Shown here: positions 8,025 to 14,816 of the stretch, piece after piece
Position numbering within the stretch: position 1 is the first letter of the stretch
Layout: each line of letters opens with the position of its first letter
Source of the DNA: Roseateles sp. DAIF2
GTDB lineage: Bacteria; Pseudomonadota; Gammaproteobacteria; Burkholderiales; Burkholderiaceae_C
Reading direction: 5' to 3'
DNA: 64,000 nucleotides
Assembly: GCF_015624425.1 (NCBI RefSeq)
Contig: NZ_CP049919.1
Span: forward strand, 1,922,001 to 1,986,000
Notes under the pieces: model-generated
Told to the model about the DNA's origin: nothing
Seen by the model: only the letters and a program-made list of their open reading frames with translations
The model's database searches: none
Position numbers and translations under genes: made by a program

Positions 8025-8787
8025 GCGCGCGCCGCTCCTGATCTCGCTGGCGGCCTTTGGCGCCAGCGCGGTGCTGAAGCAGGGCCAGCTGCACTACACC
8101 CGGCTGGCGCGCGAGGCCGGGGCCGATGGCGTGGAGCTGCGTGCCGAGCTGCTGCGCGATGCCGAGGCCGAGCTGCCCGCGCTGGCCGCCACCGGCCTGG
8201 TCGCGGTCTATTCCGATCCCGCGCCGTTGTGGCGCGCGGACGATGGCGGCCTGAACCTGGCCGCGCTGGAGCAGGGCCTGGCGCGCGCGGCCTGGCTGGG
8301 CGCGCGCCGGCTGAAGATGTCGATCGGCGGCTTCGATGCCGAGCGCTCGCGCGACAGCCTGCATGAGCTGCGCCGCCGCCTGGCCGGCGAGCCGCGGGTC
8401 GAGCTGGTGATCGAGAACGACCAGACCCTGCGCGCCGGCACCCTGCGCGCGCTGCAGCGCTTCAGCGCCGAGGCCGAGACCGCGGGCCTGGACCTGGGCC
8501 TGGTGTTCGACATGGGCAACTGGCATTGGCTGGGCGAATGCCCGCTGCGCGCCGCCGAAGCGATCGGCGCGCGCGTGCGCTACATCCATGCCAAGGGCGT
8601 GTTCCGCCGCCCGGACCGCTGGGTCGCGGTGCCGCTGGCCGAATCGGCCGCGCCCTGGCGCGCGGTGCTGCGTGCCCTGCCGCAGGGCCAGCCCTGGGCG
8701 ATCGAATATCCGTTGCAGGGCGAGGATCTGGTCGCGGTGACCCGCGCCGAGCTGGCCCTGCTGAACGAGACAAGGGAGATCGGATGA
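8017..8787 (+). CDS. kguE: TIM-barrel sugar phosphate isomerase/epimerase, KguE-like
   Basis: A 256-residue cytoplasmic protein of the xylose-isomerase-like TIM barrel (AP-endonuclease 2) family. Visible elements are GADGVELRAELLRD near residue 30, RLKMSIGGFD near residue 105, LVIENDQT (metal-ligand Glu) near residue 130, GLVFDMGNWHWLGE near residue 165 and VRYIHAKGVFRR near residue 190. It is the homologue class of KguE, which accompanies the 2-ketogluconate kinase and reductase in Pseudomonas; its precise reaction there is poorly defined. Start GTG 8017 overlaps the ATPase gene, and its stop overlaps the kinase start (ATGA). Function rests on context. Confidence 0.8.
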   Translation: MAERAPLLISLAAFGASAVLKQGQLHYTRLAREAGADGVELRAELLRDAEAELPALAATGLVAVYSDPAPLWRADDGGLNLAALEQGLARAAWLGARRLKMSIGGFDAERSRDSLHELRRRLAGEPRVELVIENDQTLRAGTLRALQRFSAEAETAGLDLGLVFDMGNWHWLGECPLRAAEAIGARVRYIHAKGVFRRPDRWVAVPLAESAAPWRAVLRALPQGQPWAIEYPLQGEDLVAVTRAELALLNETREIG

Positions 8788-9752
8788 GCGAGTCAAATAG
8801 TCAGGACAAGCCGCTGGACGTCGTCACCTTCGGCGAGGCGATGATGATGCTGGTGGCCGAACAGCCCGGCCCGCTGGAGCAGGTCGAACGCTTCATCAAG
8901 CGCACCGCCGGCGCCGAGACCAATGCCGCGATCGGCCTGGCGCGCCTGGGCTTTAGGGTCGCCTGGGTCTCGCGCCTGGGCACCGATTCGCTGGCGCGCT
9001 TCCTGCTCGGCGCGATGCAGGCCGAAGGCATCGACTGCTCGCATGTGGTCTGCGACCCCGCGCAGCGCACCGGCTTCCTGTTCAAGGGCAAGGTGCTGGA
9101 CGGCAGCGACCCGCCGATCGAGTACCACCGCAAAGGCTCGGCCGCCAGCCAGCTGCGTGCCGAGGATATCGATGCGCCCTGGCTCGCCGCCGCGCGCCAT
9201 CTGCACGCCACCGGCGTGTTCCCGGCGCTCAACGAGGGCACCTATGCGGCGGCCGAACGCAGCATGGACCTGATGCGCGCGGCCGGCCGCACGATCTCCT
9301 TCGACCCGAATCTGCGGCCCAGCCTCTGGCCCAGCCGCGAGCGCATGGTCGAGGGCATCAATGCGCTGGCCGCCAAGGCCGACTGGGTGCTGCCCGGCGT
9401 CGAGGAGGGCAAGATCCTGATGGGCTCCGAAGACCCGGCCGCGATCGCGCGCTTTTACCGCGGCCTGGGCGCACGCCTGGTGGTCGTCAAGCTGGGCGCC
9501 GAGGGCGCCTACTACGACAGCGACACGGCCGGTACCGGCCATGTGCCCGGCTTCCCGGTGGCGCAGGTGGTCGATACGGTCGGCGCCGGCGACGGCTTCG
9601 CGGCCGGCGTGATCAGTGCGCTGCTGGAGGGGCTGCCGGTCGCGGACGCGGTGCGCCGCGGCTGCTGGATCGGCGCGCGCGCGGTGCAGGTGCTGGGCGA
9701 TACCGAGGGCCTGCCGACGCGCGCCCAGCTGCGGGAAGCGGGGCTGCCCTGA
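8784..9752 (+). CDS. kguK: PfkB-family sugar-acid kinase (2-ketogluconate / 2-keto-3-deoxygluconate kinase)
   Basis: A 322-residue cytoplasmic ribokinase-family kinase that phosphorylates a sugar acid with ATP. The N-terminal FGEAMMMLVAEQPGPLEQV and GAETNAAIGLARLGF are typical of KdgK/KguK enzymes. The second PfkB signature DTVGAGDGFAAGVISALLEG carries the catalytic base Asp270. KdgK and KguK cannot be separated by eye. The PtxS-type operator and the flanking KguE- and KguD-like genes favour 2-ketogluconate. It overlaps both neighbours (ATGA with the gene before, TGATG with the gene after), a sign of translational coupling. Confidence 0.85.
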   Translation: MSESNSQDKPLDVVTFGEAMMMLVAEQPGPLEQVERFIKRTAGAETNAAIGLARLGFRVAWVSRLGTDSLARFLLGAMQAEGIDCSHVVCDPAQRTGFLFKGKVLDGSDPPIEYHRKGSAASQLRAEDIDAPWLAAARHLHATGVFPALNEGTYAAAERSMDLMRAAGRTISFDPNLRPSLWPSRERMVEGINALAAKADWVLPGVEEGKILMGSEDPAAIARFYRGLGARLVVVKLGAEGAYYDSDTAGTGHVPGFPVAQVVDTVGAGDGFAAGVISALLEGLPVADAVRRGCWIGARAVQVLGDTEGLPTRAQLREAGLP

Positions 9753-10702
9753 TGGCCCGGGTGCTGGTGTTCCGCGAGCTGCCGCCCGACCAGCTGGCAC
9801 GGCTGCAGGCCGCGCATCAGGTGCTGGTGGCCGATCCGCGCCAGCCGGCACAGCGCGCCGCCTTCGACGCGGCGCTGCGCGAGGCCGAGGGCCTGATCGG
9901 CGCCAGCGTCAGGATCGACGCGGCGCTGGCGCCCAAGCTGCGGGCCATCTCCAGCATCTCGGTCGGCGTCGACAACTACGACCTGGCCGACCTGAAGGCG
10001 CGCGGCATCGTCCTGTGCCACACGCCCGGCGTACTGACCGAGACCACGGCCGACACCATCTTCGCGCTGATCATGGCTTCCAGCCGCCGCCTGGTCGAGC
10101 TGGCCAATCTGGTGCGCGAGGGCCGCTGGCACAAGAACATCGGTCCCGATCTGTTCGGCTGGGATGTGCAGGGCAAGACCCTGGGCATCCTCGGCTACGG
10201 CCGCATCGGCCAGGCCCTGGCGCGCCGCGCCGCGCTGGGTTTCAACATGCCGGTGCGCTACTACGCGCGCCGACCGGTCGAGGTGCCAGGTCTTGAGGGG
10301 CGCGCCAGCCATGGCGGCTTCGAGGAGGTGCTGGCCGGCAGCGACATCGTCGCGCTGACCCTGCCGCTGTCGGATCAGACCCGCGGCCTGATGGGCGCGC
10401 GCGAGTTCGCGCTGATGAAGCCCGGCGCAATCTTCGTCAACGGCGCGCGCGGCGCGATCGTGCAGGAGGACGCGCTGCTGGCCGCGCTGGACAGCGGCCA
10501 TCTGCGCGCCGCCGGCCTGGACGTGTTCGCGACCGAACCGCTGCCGCTGGATTCGCCGCTGCGCACCCATCCCCAGGTGACGCCGCTGCCGCATATCGGC
10601 TCGGCCACCCACGAGACCCGCTACCGCATGGCGGTGCTGGCCTCCGACAACCTGCTGGCCGCGCTGGCGGGGCAGACCCCGCCGGCGGCCTATCCGCTCT
10701 AG
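9752..10702 (+). CDS. kguD: D-2-hydroxyacid dehydrogenase, KguD/GhrB-like
   Basis: A 316-residue NAD(P)H-dependent reductase of the D-isomer 2-hydroxyacid dehydrogenase family. The nucleotide-binding loop is GILGYGRIGQALARRAALGF near residues 148-167. The catalytic triad is visible as Arg in FVNGARGAIVQ, Glu in FATEPLPLD, and His in PLPHIGSATHETRYRM. In the inferred pathway it reduces 2-keto-6-phosphogluconate to 6-phosphogluconate, which enters the Entner-Doudoroff or pentose phosphate routes. GhrB-type glyoxylate or 2-ketogluconate reductases are close relatives, so reduction of free 2-ketogluconate is an alternative. It is the last gene of the operon; a repeat element follows. Confidence 0.85.
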   Translation: MARVLVFRELPPDQLARLQAAHQVLVADPRQPAQRAAFDAALREAEGLIGASVRIDAALAPKLRAISSISVGVDNYDLADLKARGIVLCHTPGVLTETTADTIFALIMASSRRLVELANLVREGRWHKNIGPDLFGWDVQGKTLGILGYGRIGQALARRAALGFNMPVRYYARRPVEVPGLEGRASHGGFEEVLAGSDIVALTLPLSDQTRGLMGAREFALMKPGAIFVNGARGAIVQEDALLAALDSGHLRAAGLDVFATEPLPLDSPLRTHPQVTPLPHIGSATHETRYRMAVLASDNLLAALAGQTPPAAYPL

Positions 10703-10751
10703 GCTGAACAGCCGATTAAGCAAGACCTCCTCGCAGGCCGCAGCGGTGCAA

Positions 10752-10996
10752 GCAGACCCGGCCCCGCCAGCCGCCGGGCTCCGATGCGGGGGTCTTGCCG
10801 GCCTCACGGCCGGCAAGACTGCCCTGCGGTGCTCGCATCGCGGGGCGGGCGCTCAACTCCCTACGCTCGCCTGCGGCTCGCTGCGGTCAAACAGTCGCGC
10901 CCATTCAGCCCTTGAAGCGCGCTGACGCGCGCGCCCCGCGCCGCTGCGCTCCTCGACCCCGCCTAGTCGCCCGGCAGCTGGCGGGGCCGGGTCTGC
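10752..10996 (-). repeat. Intergenic repeat element, copy B (inverted relative to copy A)
   Basis: A 245-bp element filling the 308-bp gap between the kguD-like gene and leuA. Ends are GCAGACCCGGCCCCGCCAG (10752-10770) and CTGGCGGGGCCGGGTCTGC (10978-10996), a perfect 19-bp inverted pair. Read on the minus strand, most of it lines up with copy A, including AGGAGCGCAGCGGCGCGGGG, GCGCGCGTCAGCGCGCTTCA and CCCGCATCGGAGCCCGGCGG. It contains no credible gene. The 27-base flank at 10724-10750 matches the flank of copy A in direct orientation. Confidence 0.75.
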
Positions 10997-11010
10997 AACG
11001 ATCGTCTGGC

Positions 11011-12645
11011 CTAGGTCGGAGCGCCCAGTCGAACCGCGGCACTGAGCAGGGCCTGCACCAGGGCCTGCTCCGCGTCGTGCGCGCGCGCCGCACCAAAGCA
11101 GGCGCCGCGGCCGGGCAGGGCCAGCTCGATCAAGGCCCAATGCTGCTCGCCATGGCGCTGCAGCTGCTGCTCGTCGAGCCGCGCCTCGACCAGGCCCAGC
11201 GCCGCCAGCACCGCGGCGGCCTGGCTCATGCCATGACCCTGTCGCGCCTGCGCCTCGTCGGCCAACTCCAGCGCGACCGACCAGCCGCCCTCGGCCGCGG
11301 CCTCGAAGCGGTGGCCGCGGTAGCCGCGTGCCGGCGCCAGGTAGTGGCGTTCGAACAGCACCCACAGGGTGGCGGCGCTGATCTCGACCTCGCTGGCATC
11401 GGCCTGCTTCTGCACCACCGCGCCGAACTCCACCTGCATGCGCCGCGGCAGGGTCAGGCCTTGCTCGCGCTCCAGCAGGAAGGCGATGCCGCCCTTGCCG
11501 GACTGGCTGTTGACCCGCACGATGCCCTCGTAGCCGCGGCCGATGTCCTGCGGGTCGATCGGCAGATAGGGCACGCGCCAGGGCGCATCGGGGCGCTGCG
11601 CCGCGAAGCCCTTCTTGATCGCGTCCTGGTGCGAGCCGGAGAAGGCGGTGAACACCAGGTCGCCGGCATAGGGGTGGCGCGGATGGATGGGCAGCGCGGT
11701 GCAGGCCTCGGCCTCGCGGGCCACGCCGGGCAGGTCGGAGAAGTCCAGCCCCGGATGCAGGCCCTGGGTATAGAGGTTCAGCGCCAGCGTGACCAGGTCC
11801 ACATTGCCGCTGCGCTCGCCATTGCCGAACAGGCAGCCCTCGACGCGCTGCGCGCCGGCCAAGAGGGCCAGCTCGGCGCAGGCCACGCCGGTGCCGCGGT
11901 CGTTGTGCGGATGCACCGACAACACCAGGTGCTCGCGCCGCTCCAGCCGCTCGTGCATCCATTCGACCTGGTCGGCGAACACATTCGGCGTCGCCACCTC
12001 GACCGTGGTCGGCAGGTTGATGATCATCGGCCGGCCGGGGCCGGCATCCCAGGCGCGGATCGCGGTGTTGCAGGCGGCCAGCGAGACCTCCAGCTCGGTC
12101 ATGCAGAAGGTCTCGGGCGAGTACTGCAGCACCCATTCGGTCTCGGGCTGGGCCTCGGCCAGGCGGCGGACCAGGCTCACATGGGTCTCGACCAGGGCCA
12201 GCATCTCCGGCACCGTCATGCCGAACACCAGCTCGCGCCAGGCCGGCGCGGTGGCGTTGTAGAGATGCACGATCGCGCGGCGCGCGCCGCGCAGCGCCTC
12301 GAAGGTCCGGCGGATCAGATCCTCGCGCGCCTGGGTCATCACCATCGGCGTGACATCGGCCGGGATGCGGTCCTGCTCGATCAGCTCGCGCACGATGTCG
12401 AAGTCGGTCTGCGAGGCGGCCGGGAAGCCCAGCTCGATCTCCTTGAAGCCGCAGCGCAGCAGGGTGTCGAGCAGGCGCAGCTTGCGCGCGCGGTTCATCG
12501 GCTCGAACAGGGCCTGGTTGCCGTCGCGCAGATCGGTCGAGAGCCAGATCGGCGCGGTCTCGATGCGGCGCGCCGGCCAGCGGCGCGCGGGCAGGTCGAT
12601 GGTGGGGAAGGGGCGGTACTTGGTGGCGGGATGGTCAAGCATCAT
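11011..12645 (-). CDS. leuA: 2-isopropylmalate synthase (LeuA2 type)
   Basis: The first committed enzyme of leucine synthesis: it condenses acetyl-CoA with 2-ketoisovalerate. The protein is 544 residues from ATG 12645, the length of the long bacterial LeuA2 group. The catalytic N-terminus WLSTDLRDGNQALFEPM is near residue 35. The metal-binding HxH with the glycine-rich stretch (SVHPHNDRGTGVACAEL, then GCLFGNGERSGN) is near residues 235-275. The last ~120 residues form the allosteric leucine-binding dimerisation domain. An upstream in-frame start (12705) lies inside the leader region and is unlikely. A Leu-rich leader peptide precedes it, so control by attenuation is expected. Confidence 0.95.
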   Translation of the reverse strand: MMLDHPATKYRPFPTIDLPARRWPARRIETAPIWLSTDLRDGNQALFEPMNRARKLRLLDTLLRCGFKEIELGFPAASQTDFDIVRELIEQDRIPADVTPMVMTQAREDLIRRTFEALRGARRAIVHLYNATAPAWRELVFGMTVPEMLALVETHVSLVRRLAEAQPETEWVLQYSPETFCMTELEVSLAACNTAIRAWDAGPGRPMIINLPTTVEVATPNVFADQVEWMHERLERREHLVLSVHPHNDRGTGVACAELALLAGAQRVEGCLFGNGERSGNVDLVTLALNLYTQGLHPGLDFSDLPGVAREAEACTALPIHPRHPYAGDLVFTAFSGSHQDAIKKGFAAQRPDAPWRVPYLPIDPQDIGRGYEGIVRVNSQSGKGGIAFLLEREQGLTLPRRMQVEFGAVVQKQADASEVEISAATLWVLFERHYLAPARGYRGHRFEAAAEGGWSVALELADEAQARQGHGMSQAAAVLAALGLVEARLDEQQLQRHGEQHWALIELALPGRGACFGAARAHDAEQALVQALLSAAVRLGAPT

Positions 12646-12712
12646 GGCTGGGGTCTGGCGTGAAAGACGGATGGAACGAAGAAAAGGAACGACAGGCACG
12701 CGCAAACCCCTG

Positions 12713-12734
12713 CAGCCCTCCGCGCGGGAGGCTG
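12713..12734 (-). promoter_or_regulatory. Hairpin between leader peptide and leuA (attenuator candidate)
   Basis: CAGCCCTCCGCGCGGGAGGCTG forms a 9-bp stem with a GCGC loop in the leuA leader RNA, between the leader peptide stop and leuA. The U-rich stretch UUCCUUUUCUU comes only about 25 bases after the stem, so it is not a textbook intrinsic terminator. A GCACGC near the leader peptide's 3' end could pair with GCGUGC further down as an alternative fold. Confidence 0.45.
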
Positions 12735-12780
12735 TTGTGGGGGCCGGGGTCAGGGGGAGAGAGGGAGGTCGGGACGGCGC

Positions 12781-12876
12781 TCAGGCCAGGTCGCGACGGA
12801 TGCGTGCGGGCAGACCCCGGCCCAGCACTAGGGCTAGGCTTAGAGGCTTGTGGGTCTGCGGCAGCGCGAGAGACAT
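12781..12876 (-). CDS. leuL: leu operon leader peptide
   Basis: A 31-residue reading frame too short for ordinary gene calls. It starts at ATG 12876 and ends at TGA 12781, about 135 bases before leuA on the same strand. Eight of 31 residues are leucine. Three of these use CTA (12841-12843, 12835-12837, 12829-12831), a codon almost unused in the GC-rich genes around it, and they are spaced every second codon and followed by CTG. That is the hallmark of a ribosome-stalling attenuation leader. An AAGG (minus strand) stands seven bases before the ATG. The translation reads MSLALPQTHKPLSLALVLG and then continues to RRDLA. Confidence 0.82.
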   Translation of the reverse strand: MSLALPQTHKPLSLALVLGRGLPARIRRDLA

Positions 12877-12884
12877 GGGCGGAC

Positions 12885-12912
12885 CTTAAGAGGGCCGGCC
12901 CCGTGGTGTCAA
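12885..12912 (-). promoter_or_regulatory. Possible promoter of the leader-leuA transcript
   Basis: A perfect TTGACA lies on the minus strand at 12912-12907. The only -10-like hexamers at the right distance (CTTAAG or TCTTAA, 12891-12885) overlap the AAGG ribosome site of the leader peptide, so the -10 assignment is doubtful. Confidence 0.4.
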
Positions 12913-13000
12913 GTCTTGCGTGCGCCTGGCGTGTCGCACGGCCAGGTCTTGTCGCATGGCTTCAGGCGCGCGGCCTTGATGTCGTTACCACCACGGCGTA

Positions 13001-13579
13001 TCAGGGCGGCAACTCGTCCGGCCATTGCGGGTTCAGCAGGGCCCAGACCTCATGGTCGCGCCAGACGCCATCGATGAACAGATAGCGCCGCGCCAGGCCC
13101 TCCTGAGCAAAGCCCAGGGCCTGCAGCACCTTGCGGCTGCGCAGGTTGTCCGGCCGCACCGCGGCCTGAATGCGGTGCAGGCGCAGCGCCGGGCCGAACA
13201 GGGTGGCGATGATCGTGCCCAGCGCCTCATGCATCAGGCCGCCGCCCTGGGCCTGATGGTCCAGGCTGTAGCCCAGCATCGCGTTCTGGAAGGGGCCGCG
13301 CGCGATCTGCGACAGCTGGGCCTGGCCGATCAGGCGCGCCGGATCCTCGCGCCGGCTGAACCAGTAGCGCAGCGCGCTGCCGGCCTCGAAGGCCTGCTCG
13401 CCCTGCTGCAGGCGCAGGGCCACGGCCGCCGGCTCATGATGGTCGGCGGGGTAGGGCGGGTCCCAGGGCGAGAGGTGGGCGGCGTTGCGGCGCTGGTAGT
13501 CGCAGACCGCGGCGGTCAGCGCGACCGAGGGCGCGCGCAGCAGCAGTCGCTCGGTCTGCAGCAGCTGGGGGGCGGGCAT
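13001..13579 (-). CDS. GNAT acetyltransferase, RimJ/RimL-like
   Basis: A 192-residue acetyltransferase of the RimJ/RimL (Acetyltransf_3) type. It opens with the usual LLQTERLLLRAP strand. The acetyl-CoA region shows LGYSLDHQAQGGGLMHEALGTII, in which the normal Q/RxxGxG/A loop is relaxed to QAQGGG. The end carries RPDNLRSRKVLQALGFAQEG, the conserved asparagine-serine helix, and GVWRDHEVWALL. RimJ acetylates ribosomal protein S5 in E. coli; the target here is unknown. It follows the AhpD-like gene by 8 bases and is probably co-transcribed with it. Confidence 0.85.
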   Translation of the reverse strand: MPAPQLLQTERLLLRAPSVALTAAVCDYQRRNAAHLSPWDPPYPADHHEPAAVALRLQQGEQAFEAGSALRYWFSRREDPARLIGQAQLSQIARGPFQNAMLGYSLDHQAQGGGLMHEALGTIIATLFGPALRLHRIQAAVRPDNLRSRKVLQALGFAQEGLARRYLFIDGVWRDHEVWALLNPQWPDELPP

Positions 13580-13587
13580 GGGATCGC

Positions 13588-14052
13588 TCAGGCGGCGGCC
13601 GGCAGCGGCGGCGCGAAACGCAGGCCCATCGCGATACGGTTCCAGGCGTTGATGTTGGCGATCGCGGCGGTCAGGAAGGCCAGCGGCGCGGCACCGAACT
13701 CGGCCAGGGCCGCGGCATAGAGGGCATCGTCGGCGCCGCCCTGCGGGGCCAGGGTCAGGGCCTCGGTCCAGGCCAGCGCGATGCGCTCGCGCGCGCTGTA
13801 GACCGGCGCCTCGCGCCAGGCGGCCAGCAGGTCGATCTTGGGCGTCTCGACCTTGAGCTGGCGCGCGACGTTCAGGTGGAACTGCAGGCAGAAGGCGCAG
13901 CCGTTGAGCTGCGAGGCGCGCAGCTTGACCAGCTCCAGCAGGTCCTCGGGCAGGCCGGAGGCCTTGATCGCCTTGCCCAGGGCCAGCAGGGCCTCGCTGA
14001 CGCCGGGCGTCAGGGCGGCGAACTCGGGACGGTCGATACGGGGTGCGGTCAT
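13588..14052 (-). CDS. Carboxymuconolactone decarboxylase / AhpD-like protein
   Basis: A 154-residue all-helical protein of the CMD/AhpD family. The redox motif NGCAFCLQFHLNVAR near residues 51-65 keeps both cysteines of CxxC and the histidine that follows, so it is expected to act as a thiol peroxidase or disulphide reductase rather than as the decarboxylase. LKVETPKIDLLAAWREAPVYSARERIALAWTEAL is the usual second half. It faces away from the GbsR-like regulator across the palindrome at 14137, so that site could govern both. Confidence 0.85.
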   Translation of the reverse strand: MTAPRIDRPEFAALTPGVSEALLALGKAIKASGLPEDLLELVKLRASQLNGCAFCLQFHLNVARQLKVETPKIDLLAAWREAPVYSARERIALAWTEALTLAPQGGADDALYAAALAEFGAAPLAFLTAAIANINAWNRIAMGLRFAPPLPAAA

Positions 14053-14136
14053 GACAGCGGGAGGATGGAAAAAAGATGGGCCGATTATGGGCGGCGCGCT
14101 CCGGTGGAGCAGGGCTGGGTCAATTTGTCCGATGCT

Positions 14137-14162
14137 GAATTTTCAGAAATATCTGAAAATTC
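14137..14162. promoter_or_regulatory. Perfect palindrome upstream of the GbsR-cydAB genes (putative operator)
   Basis: Arms GAATTTTCAGA (14137-14147) and TCTGAAAATTC (14152-14162) are exact reverse complements around AATA. This AT-rich island stands out in very GC-rich DNA. It lies about 65 bases before the regulator's start and 85 bases from the divergent AhpD-like start. It is the best candidate for the binding site of the adjacent winged-helix regulator. Confidence 0.7.
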
Positions 14163-14226
14163 GCAAAACATTGAGCTAGCGCAAGCCAGCATTTCCGCCG
14201 GTTTGCGCGGCCGCAAGGAGTTGTAC

Positions 14227-14811
14227 GTGCAAGCAAGCATGAGCCCGTTGGTGCGCAGTTTCGTCGCGCATTTCGGCGAGATGGGCAGCCGTTGGGGCAT
14301 CAATCGCACGGTGGGGCAGATCTATGCGTTGATCTATGTCTCCCCGCGCGCGCTGAACGCCGACGAGATGGCCGAGGCGCTGGAGTTCAGCCGCTCCAAC
14401 GTCTCGATGGGGCTGAAGGAGCTGCAGGCCTGGCGCCTGGTGAGGCTGCGCCACCAGCCGGGCGACCGGCGCGAGTATTTCGAGGCGCCCACCGATGCCT
14501 GGGAGATCTTCCGCACCCTGGCCGAGGAGCGGCGCCGGCGCGAGATCGAGCCGACCCTGTCGATGCTGCGCAATGCGCTGATGGAGACGCCGGCCACCGA
14601 GGAGGACCGCATCGCCCAGCAGCGCATGAAGAGCATGCACGACCTGATCGAGCTGATGACGACCTGGTTCGACGAGGTGCAGCGCCTGGACTCGCAGACC
14701 CTGGCCCAGCTGATGAAGATGGGCGCCAAGGTGCAGAAGCTCTTGGAGTTCACTGGCCGTGGCGTCAAACTCGTGACCGGCGGCAAGAGCCTTGCCGGTG
14801 GGAAGGAGTGA
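14227..14811 (+). CDS. GbsR/MarR-family transcriptional regulator
   Basis: A 194-residue winged-helix regulator. The DNA-binding part is NADEMAEALEFSRSNVSMGLKELQAWRLV with a wing around HQPGDRREYFEAP. A C-terminal helical part follows (MHDLIELMTTWFDEVQRL). The GbsR family often controls osmoprotectant genes, but here the gene ends 5 bases before cydA, so it most likely regulates cytochrome bd. I chose GTG 14227 because AAGGAG ends six bases before it; ATG 14239 is possible but too far from that site. It likely binds the palindrome at 14137. Confidence 0.85.
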   Translation: MQASMSPLVRSFVAHFGEMGSRWGINRTVGQIYALIYVSPRALNADEMAEALEFSRSNVSMGLKELQAWRLVRLRHQPGDRREYFEAPTDAWEIFRTLAEERRRREIEPTLSMLRNALMETPATEEDRIAQQRMKSMHDLIELMTTWFDEVQRLDSQTLAQLMKMGAKVQKLLEFTGRGVKLVTGGKSLAGGKE

Positions 14812-14816
14812 ACCCC

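Noticed and set aside
9512..10816. Long minus-strand open frame (434 codons) opposite the kguD-like gene
   Set aside because: It is the antisense shadow of two well-supported genes and begins inside the repeat element; the product is low-complexity Arg/Ala/Gln sequence without family features.
12713..12734. Classical intrinsic terminator before leuA
   Set aside because: The hairpin is good but a U-run does not follow directly, so I list it only as an attenuator candidate.
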